Positions 37,077 to 47,700 of a stretch of 64,000 nucleotides of DNA are shown here, piece by piece. The position numbers were made by a program, and so were the translations under genes. Position 1 is the first letter of the stretch. Each line of letters opens with the position of its first letter. Source of the DNA: Ohtaekwangia sp036786105 (lineage in GTDB: Bacteria > Bacteroidota > Bacteroidia > Cytophagales > Cyclobacteriaceae); contig NZ_DAIQRQ010000020.1 in assembly GCF_036786105.1 (NCBI RefSeq), positions 16,301-80,300 of the forward strand. The letters run 5' to 3'. Under the pieces are notes generated by a model. That model searched no databases. It saw only the letters and a program-made list of their open reading frames with translations, and was not told the DNA's origin.

Positions 37077-37549
37077 CTGATAGTCGTAATTGTAATCGTT
37101 AATAGCTATATATGTGATGAGTGCCCGTAAAACATCTACACCGCTTTAACTGGTAATGATAACTTTTGATTGAACAATTGAATTGGAATTTTCTTCAAGA
37201 TTTACACAGAAGGTAAAAAATTAGGGAAGACGGAAAGGCAATAAGCTAACGGCTGTATATTCAAACTCTCACGGTCAGGCGCTGGCTGTCTGTCATACAA
37301 CAACTGGCCTTCTCCCAGCTCTTGTACATCACGTATGCGTCTATTGTGATGAATGATTCCGGTCCCGTAGCCCAACCGTTTGCCCATGCCTTGGTTCTGC
37401 CAAAATATATACCTGTCAGAACATCCTTATTCTTAACAGTCAGTGCAATTAAGCTTTTCACGCGTAGCATATGCGATTAACTAAAAAAAGGATGAACACG
37501 ATCTCGCGCAGCAGTAGTTGAAAGCTCAGGGCTTTTTAAAATTTTTCAG

Positions 37550-38128
37550 CTATTTCTTAACAGCCACTACAATACCCGTGGCCCATACTTGTCGTGTCAA
37601 GATCAGGTCCTGCCGTGCATCCAGTATAGCCAACAGGTTGGTAACTTTTTCATGGTGCCCCTCCGGCCAGTTAGGTTGCGGTAGCATGTCATCAATAATG
37701 TATAGTCCGCCTTTGTTTAGCATGGCGAGTGTATCCTCAAGCATCCGGTATTTGCCATGCCAGGTGTCTGCAAATATATAGTCGTATGTTTGGCTGCGAT
37801 TGTTATGGAGCCAATCGCCACCATCGGATGCAACCAGTTCTAGGCGTGTGTCTGCCCCCAGGTATTGGGAAGCTATATCCAGAAATGATTTGTCATTGTC
37901 TACTGACACCAGTGTAGAGGCATGGTCCATACCATCGAGTATCCACGCAGTAGACAGGCCGGTTCCTGTGCCCAGTTCCAGAAATTTTCCACCCGGCTTG
38001 GAAGCTGCCAGTGTACGCAACAGTGAACAAGTAAGTATATCAGAGGCCATGGTAAATCCGGAGACTTGGGTAGCTGCCAGTATCTGCGTGTAGGCACCGG
38101 GTAATGGCTGGTTAATTTGTTCCGTCAT
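37550..38128 (-). CDS. Class I SAM-dependent methyltransferase (O-methyltransferase type)
   Basis: 192 residues. The SAM-binding motif I is FLELGTGTGLSTAWILDG, motif II has LVSVDNDKSFLDIA, and later YDYIFADTWHGKY and MLNKGGLYIIDDML complete the Rossmann-like fold of O-methyltransferases. The substrate is unknown. Start at MTEQINQPLPGAYTQILAAT. Single gene; upstream of it on the same strand lies LigD, with a 170-bp gap containing two GTATACGTAT repeats. Confidence 0.87.
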   Translation of the reverse strand: MTEQINQPLPGAYTQILAATQVSGFTMASDILTCSLLRTLAASKPGGKFLELGTGTGLSTAWILDGMDHASTLVSVDNDKSFLDIASQYLGADTRLELVASDGGDWLHNNRSQTYDYIFADTWHGKYRMLEDTLAMLNKGGLYIIDDMLPQPNWPEGHHEKVTNLLAILDARQDLILTRQVWATGIVVAVKK

Positions 38129-38298
38129 AAATGTGAACGATCAGTTGTTTTGATTTATATATGCATCAGATTGAAACATGTATAGCAAACATCAATTACT
38201 GCATATATATGAAAATAATTTCACCAACGTATACGTATACAAAATTGATTTATTACTTTTAAGTAAGCTAACGTTCGCTATTGTTGCAAGTATACGTA

Positions 38299-41016
38299 TT
38301 ATGAAAGTTTCCTGCTCATTTTATCGAGGTCGATACCTTTACCCAGTACAGGCTTGAACAAATCACCGGTTTCTCTAATCCTGTCTACGGCATTGAAGAT
38401 CGTGAAATCTGTCATTTTTAACCCCTTCTTTACTTCATCCCAATGCAGCGGCATGGATACTGTAGCACCTGGTTTCGGGCGCAACGAATACGGCGCTGCC
38501 AGCGTTGCCTTCGGACGATTCTGCAGAAAGTCAAGATACATTTTTCCCTTTCGATTAGACACTATACGTTCAATGCTGGTAAACGTGGGTATCTCTTTAT
38601 GAACATGCGTTACCAGAACGCGGGCAAATTCCTTAGACTGCTCATAGGTATAGCGGGCACCCAACGGTATATAGATGTGCAATCCCGTGGAGCCACTGGT
38701 TTTACAATAGGATGGTATACCAATGCTGTCCAGCAGTTGATGCGTAACCTGTGCCGCTATAATTACCTGGTCGAATGAATTTTTATCCGGATCAAGATCA
38801 ATGATACACCAGTCAGGATAATCCGGTGTATCTACACGACTACTCCACGGATTCATTTCAATACATCCCATCGATGCCATCAATAGTACATCAGCTTCAC
38901 TCTTCGGAATCATGAAATGTTTGTCCACCTCAATCTCATCACTGCTGTGGTACAGATATGTGCTTACCCAATCAGGCACTTTGCCGGTAACATCTTTCTG
39001 ATAGAAGCTCTTGCTTTTGATACCATTGGGAAAACGATTAAGCGACTGCGGTCTGTCTTTCAGGTATGGAAGTATATAAGGTGCAACCTGGTAATAGTAA
39101 TTCAGCATGTCGCGCTTTGTTACTTTTTCATCAGGCCAGTATAGTTTGCTCAGGTTGGTAAATTTTATTGAGTGGCCATCCACTTCACGCACTTGCGTTT
39201 CATCGGTCGGATTCAGCAGCGTGCTCCGCTCCCGCCTGGCATGCGCTTCCACAAATTTTGATTTTGCTTTACGCACATCTTTACCAACAACTTCTTCTGC
39301 AGGAATTGCATTTTCACGCGTAACATCGTGCGCTTTCTTATCAACCCGCATACCTTCAAAAGATGGATGGCGCATTACACCATCGCTGGTTATCTCGGTA
39401 TAGCTCACTTCACAAACCAATTCCGGTTTAAGCCATGTAGCCGTAGCCTGGGCCGGGCGTGGATTGAATCGCGAAGGTTTGTTATAGTCCGGAAGTCTTG
39501 TAAAAGGATGTTTCTTCACCACAAGCGGTTTGAACTGCTGCATCATTTCCTGCTGCTGCTTTTGCGTAAAACCGGTTCCGATTTTTCCGGTATATACAAA
39601 GTCGTTACCTTCATAAACGCCCACCAGCAGAGAGCTGAAAGCCTTGCCTGAATTTTCGTTTTGGGTATATCCGCCAATAACAACTTCCTGCCTTTTGTTG
39701 GCTTTGATCTTTAGCCACTCTGTAGTGCGGGTGCCCGATATATACAGGCTATCCGCCTTTTTGGCCATCATGCCTTCAAGGCCCATCTGTGTTGCTGCCG
39801 CGTAAAATTCTTTTGCGGTTACATTGAATGATTCACTCACGCGAATCATGCCATTGCCAGGCGCGATACTTTGCAACACTGCACGCCTTTGTTCCAGCGG
39901 TACATTGCACAGATCTTTACCATTTAACCAAACAACATCGAAGAGATAATACACCAGGTCGCCATCGGCCTCGCTTCGCCAGTTTTGCAGTGCTCCAAAA
40001 TCAGATTGACCATTTTCCCCGATCACAACAATCTCTCCATCTACAATCGCGTTGATGTTCCATTCTTCCAGGGCATGATATAGCGGATAAAATTTCTTAT
40101 TGAATGACTTATCGTTGCGCGATTTCAATTCTACCACGCCTTCATGGATAAAGGCAACCGCGCGATAGCCATCCCATTTTATTTCATATAACCATCCAGG
40201 TTGATCGATTGGTTTATCAACCAATGTGGCCAGCATAGGAACCAGGTTCGTGTAGAACTTTTTCTTCGGAGCCGATTGAAGAATGGATGTAGCCGATGAT
40301 GCATCATCGGATGCAGGTTCCTCTTTCCGGGCATGAGGAGCACTGCTCGTTTTTCGCGCAGTCTTTTTTACCGTGCGCGCTCCCTTTTCTTTCTTACGCG
40401 GAGTCTTTGCTGCCACACTCTTTTGTCCGTAGATTCGTTGTGGCGCTGCCTTAACCTGTTCGAGTGTTTTCCTGGAGATAACCGATCGATCTTTCAGAAG
40501 TATATCTTCTTTATCAGCATATTTATCTTTCAGTTTCATTAGCAGCCAACTGTTCTCACCACGGCTGCTGGCTTTTACCAAAGCAAAAGCACCTTTCAGT
40601 TTTTTGCCTTGCAGTATAAAGCTGATCTTGCCCGCATGCCATTGCCGGAGTAACGCTTTGTCTTCCGATTTTTTATCCGGAAAATCATCGTCAGCATGAT
40701 ATATACCTTCATCCCACACGATCACCGTACCGGCACCGTAGTTGCCTTCCGGTATAACGCCCTCAAAATTCCGATAATCAAAAGGATGATCTTCCACCAT
40801 CATCGCCAGGCGTTTTACATCCGGGTCCATGGAAGGTCCTTTTGGAACCGCCCAACTCTTCAGCACGCCTCCCATCTCCAGGCGGAAGTCGTAATGCAAA
40901 TGAGAAGCTGCATGCTTCTGCACAACAAAGCGCAACACCTCTGTATCAGCCTTTCCCCCGGTGGGCTCCGGTGTGCGTGAAAAAGAACGTTTCTTTTTAT
41001 ATGTGGTTAGTCCCAT
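38299..41016 (-). CDS. ligD: ATP-dependent DNA ligase D (PE-ligase-polymerase)
   Basis: 905 residues in the order phosphoesterase, ligase, polymerase, as in Pseudomonas LigD. The PE domain (~20-170) has its metal/active-site residues H35, H41, D43 and H77 (KHAASHLHYDFRLE, MVEDHPFDY). A Lys/Ala-rich linker (~195-250) follows. The ligase nucleophile is K280 in YEIKWDGYRA. The polymerase part (~615-905) starts near FTNLSKLYWPDEKVTKRDML and includes WCIIDLDPDKN. With Ku it repairs double-strand breaks by end joining; no ku gene lies in this window. It follows a small basic protein gene after 27 bp. Confidence 0.97.
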   Translation of the reverse strand: MGLTTYKKKRSFSRTPEPTGGKADTEVLRFVVQKHAASHLHYDFRLEMGGVLKSWAVPKGPSMDPDVKRLAMMVEDHPFDYRNFEGVIPEGNYGAGTVIVWDEGIYHADDDFPDKKSEDKALLRQWHAGKISFILQGKKLKGAFALVKASSRGENSWLLMKLKDKYADKEDILLKDRSVISRKTLEQVKAAPQRIYGQKSVAAKTPRKKEKGARTVKKTARKTSSAPHARKEEPASDDASSATSILQSAPKKKFYTNLVPMLATLVDKPIDQPGWLYEIKWDGYRAVAFIHEGVVELKSRNDKSFNKKFYPLYHALEEWNINAIVDGEIVVIGENGQSDFGALQNWRSEADGDLVYYLFDVVWLNGKDLCNVPLEQRRAVLQSIAPGNGMIRVSESFNVTAKEFYAAATQMGLEGMMAKKADSLYISGTRTTEWLKIKANKRQEVVIGGYTQNENSGKAFSSLLVGVYEGNDFVYTGKIGTGFTQKQQQEMMQQFKPLVVKKHPFTRLPDYNKPSRFNPRPAQATATWLKPELVCEVSYTEITSDGVMRHPSFEGMRVDKKAHDVTRENAIPAEEVVGKDVRKAKSKFVEAHARRERSTLLNPTDETQVREVDGHSIKFTNLSKLYWPDEKVTKRDMLNYYYQVAPYILPYLKDRPQSLNRFPNGIKSKSFYQKDVTGKVPDWVSTYLYHSSDEIEVDKHFMIPKSEADVLLMASMGCIEMNPWSSRVDTPDYPDWCIIDLDPDKNSFDQVIIAAQVTHQLLDSIGIPSYCKTSGSTGLHIYIPLGARYTYEQSKEFARVLVTHVHKEIPTFTSIERIVSNRKGKMYLDFLQNRPKATLAAPYSLRPKPGATVSMPLHWDEVKKGLKMTDFTIFNAVDRIRETGDLFKPVLGKGIDLDKMSRKLS

Positions 41017-41043
41017 AGCGTTCTTTCAAAAAAAGGATCGATA

Positions 41044-41184
41044 TTATTTCGATGCCGTCTTCCGACTGCTTCCGAATTTCTTCGCCGGTGTCTTGCGCTT
41101 TTTCTCGTATGCAACTTCAAACTTCTCAGACTTGTTAACGTAACTTCTGTCCTTGGGACCTCTTTTCTTGCTGGCTGTTTTCAT
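41044..41184 (-). CDS. Small Lys/Arg-rich protein upstream of ligD
   Basis: 46 residues beginning MKTASKKRGPKDRSYVNKSE, with a strongly basic remainder (YEKKRKTPAKKF) and almost no hydrophobic core. It is on the same strand as ligD, 27 bp upstream. The segment GPKDRSYVNKSEKFEVAYEKK vaguely resembles DUF3606-type small proteins, but I cannot assign it. Basic charge suggests nucleic-acid binding; a helper of LigD is only a guess. The reading frame and close spacing favour a real gene. Confidence 0.65.
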   Translation of the reverse strand: MKTASKKRGPKDRSYVNKSEKFEVAYEKKRKTPAKKFGSSRKTASK

Positions 41185-41331
41185 AACCTTTGTGTTTTTA
41201 ACAAGCCGTTAAAAAATGGTGCCACGTAACACGTAGCTTACTTGCTGGCATGCAAATAGTACTTCTTCAAAAGTGAATGCTTTTAGCGTACCTACAAGAA
41301 GTATATATTTCGAATGTAAAAGTATATATGC

Positions 41332-41796
41332 ATGGCTATACAATCCGCTGGACTTTTAATGTGTCGCAAAATTTCAGGAAAGCAGGAATTCTTCCTGGTA
41401 CATCCCGGTGGCCCCTACTACGTAAAAAAGAACGAAGGTGTCTGGAGTATCCCCAAAGGTATAGCCGATAACAACGAAGACCTGCTGGCCGCAGCACAAC
41501 GCGAGTTTCATGAAGAAACGGGGCTCTCTTCCTCGCCTCCGTTTCATGATCTGGGCACAATAAAAACCAAAGGCGGCAAGATTGTGCACGCCTGGTGTTT
41601 TGCAGGAGCCTGGGATGAGAGCAGTCAGCCAATCGTCTCCAACACATTTCCTATGGAGTGGCCACCGCACTCGGGCAAATACATTAACGTAGCGGAGGTA
41701 GACCGTGCCGCGTGGCTGGGATTTGAACAAGCGGCCAGGCTGATCAACCCGCAGCAACTACCATTCCTCGAACGGGCGCATGCGATATATAGTTGA
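41332..41796 (+). CDS. NUDIX hydrolase
   Basis: 154 residues. The NUDIX box G-x5-E-x7-R-E-U-x-E-E-x-G-U is complete as GIADNNED..AAQREFHEETGL (within about residues 43-66). The preceding VWSIPKG is typical of the family, and the insertion after it (SSSPPFHDLGTIKTKGGK) is moderate. NUDIX enzymes hydrolyse nucleoside diphosphates linked to another group; subfamilies of this kind often act on oxidised nucleotides or Ap4A-like substrates. It diverges from the ligD cluster, so a shared stress role is plausible but not shown. ATG at 41332 follows a TATATATG-rich stretch. Confidence 0.88.
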   Translation: MAIQSAGLLMCRKISGKQEFFLVHPGGPYYVKKNEGVWSIPKGIADNNEDLLAAAQREFHEETGLSSSPPFHDLGTIKTKGGKIVHAWCFAGAWDESSQPIVSNTFPMEWPPHSGKYINVAEVDRAAWLGFEQAARLINPQQLPFLERAHAIYS

Positions 41797-41886
41797 CCGG
41801 CATATCCAAATTCAAGCTTCGTTTCCGTTAAAGCCGGTTTTGTGCAGATTTCCGATAACAATCTTAATGATCGATTAGTACAATCG

Positions 41887-41894
41887 TATTTTTG
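41887..41894 (+). promoter_or_regulatory. Exact -7 box upstream of the TPR kinase (distal)
   Basis: TATTTTTG, followed by CA, is a strong TAnnTTTG match, 75 bp before the ATG. Confidence 0.4.
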
Positions 41895-41933
41895 CACATT
41901 TCTGCTATCATTTTTTTAAGAGCCGAATACCGC

Positions 41934-41941
41934 TAATTTTG
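41934..41941 (+). promoter_or_regulatory. Exact -7 box upstream of the TPR kinase (proximal)
   Basis: TAATTTTG matches TAnnTTTG; a T tract (41911-41917) lies about 17 bp upstream. The ATG at 41969 would have a leader of about 20 bases. Confidence 0.45.
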
Positions 41942-41968
41942 CTTTAACGTTCACCTCCAGATTCAAGC

Positions 41969-44731
41969 ATGAATTGCAGCAAGGCTTTCGTATTCCTGTG
42001 TTTACTGGTCATTGTTTCTGGTCATACATTAGCGCAATCGAAAGTCATCGATAGCCTCGAACAGCGCCTTTCAAAAGCCTCACAGCAAGAAAAAGTTGAT
42101 CTTCTCAATCAACTCACGTACGAATTCATCACGCGCGACAACGACAAAGTAATATTGTATAACCGACAGGCAACAGAGCTTAGCCAACAAATTGGCTATA
42201 TAAAAGGTGAAGCCGTTGCTTTTGCATATCGCGGTGTATACGAATATCTTTCCGGGCAATTTACCGCTGCACACCATGATCTTCATCGCGGGTTGACATT
42301 GTCTATACAAGCCGGTGACCGTGCCAATCAAGGCTATACTTTGTTACAGCTCGGTGTTTGCGCGTTGGAAGAAGTAGAGAATGATTCCGCATTATTTTAC
42401 TTCAGCAAATCGTACGAGATCTTCAAGGATAGCAGCAACGCCGTTACACTATCGAAGATATATCGGAACATGAGCGCCCTGTATGGACAGCGCTACGATT
42501 ACGAAAAGCAACAACTTTACCTGGATCGGGCCATTGCGATTCGCAGACTATTGCCCGATAAAATATTATTGGCCGATGCGCTTACTCTGAAAGCGGGCAA
42601 CATGTTTGCATCCGGTGATCTGGATGGTGCCGAAGTTATGCTCGATGAAGCCGAGCTCCTGGTAAAAGATTATGAGGATGATGCCGAAGACTTCAACGAT
42701 GTGCAGCATTTGCGTGCGCTTATCTTTTTTCAGAAAGGTCGTTTCGGGGAAGCAGTAGCGTTGTTTGATTCTGCCCGTGTCTACTATCTGAAAAAATTGC
42801 TCATTCGAAAGTATATAACATTGCTCACCGATATGGGAAAAGTATTTTCTGATCGCGCGGAGTATGAACTATCACTAAACAACCTGTATGATGCGCTCAA
42901 GCTCAGCAAGCAGCAAGGATTTGAAGCCGATACCTATAGTATCCGCAACCGCATAGGCTGGGTAAACTTTCATCTCGGTGATATGATGCAGGCACTCCGA
43001 ATAGCCAATGAAGCTCTGGGCAGTGGTGCCAAGAGACAACTGCAAGGCGATATGGCAGAGGCACTGATGCTAAAAGGAGTTGTGCTAACCGAGTTGCATA
43101 ATTTTGATGCAGCCCGGATGGCCCTCGATTCCGTAATCTATATATATACCCGGTGGGGAGATGACCGTGCGCTCAGTGAGGCGTTGATGAACCGCGGCTT
43201 GCTTGAAGCCGCACAAAACCACCCGGCTCGTGCTCTTGCGTTGTATCGTGAGAGTATACAACGTGCTGAAAACTCTGATTATAGTTACGGCCTGGCCTGG
43301 TCGCAATGGGCTGCCGCTGATGTATATATCCATTCTGGTAATTATACCGAGGCCACCCGGTTGCTCGATCTATCAGAACAATTCTGTCATCGTGCACATG
43401 CCAATGAGCTGCTGATCCGAAACTATAACACGCGAAGAGATTTACTCGCTGCACAGAACAAGTTCAAAGAATCGCTAAAGTTTTCTATGCTGGCCAGCAC
43501 CTTAAAAGATTCGGTTCATCGTACAGATCTGGCACGCAGATTTGTGAACCTTGAAAAGACGCAGGAGATTGAACAACGCGACCGTGACATCAAGGTGTTA
43601 CAAAAAGACAAGCAGCTTGCAGAAGACAAGATACACTTGCAGGAGTCGCGGCTACGGCAGCAGTATATTTTACTGATTGCCGGCTTTATTGTGATTGCCT
43701 TGTTAGCGGTTCTCGTATTCGTGTACTATCGTTTTTACAGTCGCATTAAAACGCTCAACAAGGTTATTACCGATAAGAATAAAAATATACAGGCACAAGC
43801 CAACCAGCTTCAGCAGATGAATGCGGAGCTGAAACATCTGTACCACGAAGTCTCAGAACAAAACGAAGAGATTCAAACGCAGGCTAATAAACTTGCCGAG
43901 AGTAACAGAAACATCAGCGACCTTAACCGCGGCCTCGAACGGATGGTGGCCGAGAAGACGCTTGAGCTGCGCACTACCAATGAAGAGCTGGTGAAACACA
44001 ACAACGAATTGCTGCAGTTCTCTTATACGGTTTCGCATAACCTGCGTGGTCCGGCTGTGCGCCTCATTGGTCTGGCTGAACTGGCACAGGCAGAAAAAGA
44101 TATCGTGCATGTGCAACGATGGATAGAGCTTATCTCCAAGACGGCTTCCGATCTGGACATTGTCATTAAAGACTTGAATAAAGTGCTCGACCTTCGGAAT
44201 GAACCGGATCAATACCTGGAAGTAACGGAGCTTGAAAAAGAATGGAAGCAATGCATCAGCCTTTTGCAGGATAGCTTTACCGGAGAAGAAGAGATAGTAG
44301 CAGACTTCCATGCGTTACCCAGGATCATTACCATAAAGGCAATGCTGCAAAGTACGTTCTATAACCTGTTGAGCAACGCCATTAAATTTCGTTCGCCAGA
44401 GAGAAAACTTGCCGTAACAGCCACCAGCAAAAGCGTGGACGGCAAGGCTATATTGGAGATACGCGACAATGGCCTTGGCTTCGACACGCAATTGCATAAG
44501 GAGAAACTATTCAAGCTATACAAGCGATTTCATACACACGTGGAAGGGCGTGGTATAGGGCTATACCTGATCAAAGCACAGATTGAAGTATTGCGCGGAA
44601 GCATCGAAGTGGAATCGGAACTCGGGCGCGGTTCAACATTTCGGGTAACGCTGCCACTGATACTGGAAGAATCGTTACAACATACTGTTCACAATCAACC
44701 TGCCGAACCCGGTTCAGGTATATCTGAGTAA
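41969..44731 (+). CDS. TPR sensor histidine kinase
   Basis: 920 residues. A signal peptide (MNCSKAFVFLCLLVIVSGHT) is followed by a TPR array (~60-520), a membrane helix (~563-592, QQYILLIAGFIVIALLAVLV), a coiled-coil (~595-670) and the kinase. The phosphoacceptor is H690 in SYTVSHNLRGPAVRL. ATP-binding boxes are NLLSNAIKF (N), LEIRDNGLGF (G1) and GIGLYLIKA (G2). The TPRs are thought to sense periplasmic proteins. No response regulator is adjacent, so it is an orphan kinase. Two -7 boxes lie upstream and a terminator follows. Confidence 0.92.
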   Translation: MNCSKAFVFLCLLVIVSGHTLAQSKVIDSLEQRLSKASQQEKVDLLNQLTYEFITRDNDKVILYNRQATELSQQIGYIKGEAVAFAYRGVYEYLSGQFTAAHHDLHRGLTLSIQAGDRANQGYTLLQLGVCALEEVENDSALFYFSKSYEIFKDSSNAVTLSKIYRNMSALYGQRYDYEKQQLYLDRAIAIRRLLPDKILLADALTLKAGNMFASGDLDGAEVMLDEAELLVKDYEDDAEDFNDVQHLRALIFFQKGRFGEAVALFDSARVYYLKKLLIRKYITLLTDMGKVFSDRAEYELSLNNLYDALKLSKQQGFEADTYSIRNRIGWVNFHLGDMMQALRIANEALGSGAKRQLQGDMAEALMLKGVVLTELHNFDAARMALDSVIYIYTRWGDDRALSEALMNRGLLEAAQNHPARALALYRESIQRAENSDYSYGLAWSQWAAADVYIHSGNYTEATRLLDLSEQFCHRAHANELLIRNYNTRRDLLAAQNKFKESLKFSMLASTLKDSVHRTDLARRFVNLEKTQEIEQRDRDIKVLQKDKQLAEDKIHLQESRLRQQYILLIAGFIVIALLAVLVFVYYRFYSRIKTLNKVITDKNKNIQAQANQLQQMNAELKHLYHEVSEQNEEIQTQANKLAESNRNISDLNRGLERMVAEKTLELRTTNEELVKHNNELLQFSYTVSHNLRGPAVRLIGLAELAQAEKDIVHVQRWIELISKTASDLDIVIKDLNKVLDLRNEPDQYLEVTELEKEWKQCISLLQDSFTGEEEIVADFHALPRIITIKAMLQSTFYNLLSNAIKFRSPERKLAVTATSKSVDGKAILEIRDNGLGFDTQLHKEKLFKLYKRFHTHVEGRGIGLYLIKAQIEVLRGSIEVESELGRGSTFRVTLPLILEESLQHTVHNQPAEPGSGISE

Positions 44732-44734
44732 AAA

Positions 44735-44764
44735 ATAAGCCCCAGGATTGACCCCGGGGCTTTT
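44735..44764. terminator. Bidirectional terminator, TPR kinase / Oar-like gene
   Basis: AAGCCCC (44737-44743) pairs with GGGGCTT (44756-44762). T runs on the plus side and on the minus side (six T) suit both convergent genes. Confidence 0.75.
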
Positions 44765-44785
44765 AATATATTCTGTAGATTACTT

Positions 44786-47700
44786 TTAGAAGCTATATCT
44801 CAAGCCCAATTGACCTTGCCAGCGTGAGCTGAACTGATCGATTGAGTAGGAAGTTGTAGGGCGTGTAAAAGTATACGTAGGTTGTGCAGTAGAATTATTG
44901 GCGCGGGTCACACGAAGTCCCATGTCAACTGAAGAGTTTTGTGTATTCGGTGTAAAATATACTCTTCCCCAATTCTTGTTCAGCATGTTCGAGAAGTTGA
45001 TCACATCGAACGTGATTTGTAACTGGTGTGTCTTCTCTCCTACCTTGAAATTTATGTCTTGCATCAAACGAAGATCGAGCAGGTTGTTCCATGGTGTTCT
45101 CGCTGCGTTGCGTTCTGTAAATTCACCTTTGTGTTTGCTCAGGTATGGATCATTGTTGATAAAGTCCGCAAGGTCTGCATATTGCTGAGCGGCTGTTGTA
45201 ACTGTACCGTCTGCATTCTTTTTGTCTACGAGATTAATCTGATCTGCAGAGGCCGGTATAAACATCAGGTCAACCTGCTGGCCTGAACGCGACAAGTTGC
45301 TGTTCGCTGTATTTACCCACGTGAACGGTGAACCAGACTGGTTCGTAGAGATCAATGAAATGTAAGAGGTCAATTTATCATTCCATGATTTTTTATACTG
45401 CACAGTAGCTACAATGCGATGACGGATATCGAAGTTTGAATAAGTCAGGCCCGGGTTGTTAGGATTCAACGCCTGGTTCAACTGCCATCCTGATTCCGGT
45501 GAATTGCGTATACCGTTCAAAATATCTTTTGATTGTCCGTAAGTATAGGCGGTCATGAAGCTCAAACCAAACGGATATTGCTTGGAAAGTTGTGCTGTCA
45601 CCGAATAACGTTGTCCTTTGGTAGTGTTGGTGATCAGATATACACTGGAGAAATTGTTGCTTACGCGGTTGCCGGTAGCACCACCTGACAGGTACAAAGG
45701 TTGCTGATGATTTACATCGGTAGCAGCGTAATATACAGAGTCCTTCAGGTTGATCTGTTTGATCTGCACATCTTTCAATGTTTTTGTATACAATGCTTCC
45801 AACGTCAGTTTATAGCCGTTGCCCAGCATTACATCGGTTGCGAAGCTGCTTCTCCACATTCTAGGCATTTGAAAATTTTTGTCAAGAATATCAAGCTCAA
45901 CGCGGTTTGATGATCCGTTTGCCGCGGCAAAGTTCTTGAACTGTGTAGGATCTGTTGGTATTGCCGTACCTGCTTTCGGCGGATTCAGATCAAGTGCAGC
46001 ATAGGTCTTGCCATCGTTCACGTAAGCATATCCCAACCAGGCAAAAGGTATACGGCCGGTAAATATACCGCTACCGCCGCGCAATACCAGTGACTTATCG
46101 CCTTTCACATCATAGTTAAATCCGACGCGAGGTGAAAGATATACTTGTCCGAAGAACTTGTTATTGTTAGTGGCTACCGGATTGCTATAGGTATAGGTTG
46201 TTCCATAGTTGGCCGGAGGATTCGGGAATAAAGCATGCGCATCGGTTGGCGGTGTGTTCGGCATGATCGTGATATCTGCGCGAAGTCCATAGGTCACCAC
46301 CAGTTTGGTTGTTGCTGCAAGTTCATCCTGAATATACAAGCTGTTCATGGAGATGTTGAACTTGGCCGGAGAGTTTGCCAGGTTGTTGCTCAGACTGTTA
46401 TCGTTAGGATTGTAGATCGCACGCATGCGTGAAGGCTTGTCAGCCAGGAAGTCTGCAAGGCTGGCGTAATCAAATCGTCCGTTATAGGAGTTAATGAATG
46501 TATAGTCGATCTTATAGAACTCGTTATGCGTACCCAGTGTGAATGAGTGGTTACCCGTGAACCAACGGAAGTTATCTGTAACCTCAAATGTTTTCTGATG
46601 CATATTGAATACAGCCGCCTCGCGGTTCGTTCCAATCAGTGCGTGACCGCTGCCTATACCGTTGATCTGTATCTGTGGAAACAGTGTGCCGTTTGGATCA
46701 CGGCGATCGGTAATATCTGTATACCCTACAATCAAGCTGTTGCTGGTCGTGTTTCCAAAACGGCTCTTCAATTCAGCAACTGTGCTGATGTTATGGTTCT
46801 TTTGAACAAAATCGTAGTTACCGAATTGAAATTCAGAAGTAGAACGTTCCAGGTTACTGGCTTCTGAAATTACGGAGTTATTGCGAATGGCAAGCGAGTG
46901 ATTTTTATTGATAACCCAATCGAGACGGTTAAAGAACTTTACGCTCTTGGAGTAAATGTTATAGTCTTGCGTAGCACCGGGATCATAACCTCCCGCAGGG
47001 TTGTAGGTTGATGCCGGAAGCGACTTCAGTTTATTAGTGATCTGGTTCGCTATATCCGTTGTCATGAAATAATTCGGAGCCCCTGCCGGAAAGAATGCCG
47101 GTATCTGGCTGCGGGTAATTTCTTCATTGGTAAACCAGAACAATTTATCTTTTATGATAGGGAAACCAATGCGAAAACCGGTTTGATAATCATGATAAGC
47201 GTTGGCGATAGAGCCATCTCCTACTTTATCATTGCCTTTATATTTACCGGTAATTGCTGCGTTTCTGCCGAAACCATATACTGAACCGGTAACATTGTTG
47301 CTACCACTTCTTGAAACGGCGTTAACACTACCACCGGTAAAGTTACCGAGTGTAACATCGTAAGGCGCCAGTTGTACCTGCACTTCCTGTATCGCATCGA
47401 GACTGAATGAATTGGTACGTGTGCTGCTGCCCGGTTGATTGGCTGTACCGCTTACACCTCCCAATGACGGACTGAATCCGATGGCATCGTTGTTAATGGC
47501 ACCATCCAACGTAATGTTGTTATACCGGAAGCTTGTACCCGCAAAAGAGTTGTTGCTCGCTTGTGGAGTAAGGCGTGTAAAATCAGAAAAACTTCTGCTC
47601 AGCGTAGGCAGGCTCTGCAATTGCTCCTTGCTTACACTGTTGCTGGTACCGGTCTTGTTCAGATCCAGAATATTATCTGCCACTACCTGAACCTCCTGAA

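Larger units (their letters stand above)
36735..37549. other. 815-bp region upstream of the RND operon
   Basis: It holds two palindromes that could be operators (36831-36842 and 37061-37076). On the minus strand, 37202-37470 contains two overlapping short frames (61 and 69 codons) which I do not accept as genes. No exact -7 box for the operon was found. Confidence 0.5.

Noticed and set aside
37202..37470. Two overlapping short frames on the minus strand (61 and 69 codons)
   Set aside because: They read different frames of the same DNA, match nothing recognised and sit in a likely regulatory region.
41797..41850. Possible long-loop hairpin after the NUDIX gene (ACCGGC / GCCGGT)
   Set aside because: Only 6 bp with a loop of about 35 bases; too weak to call a terminator.
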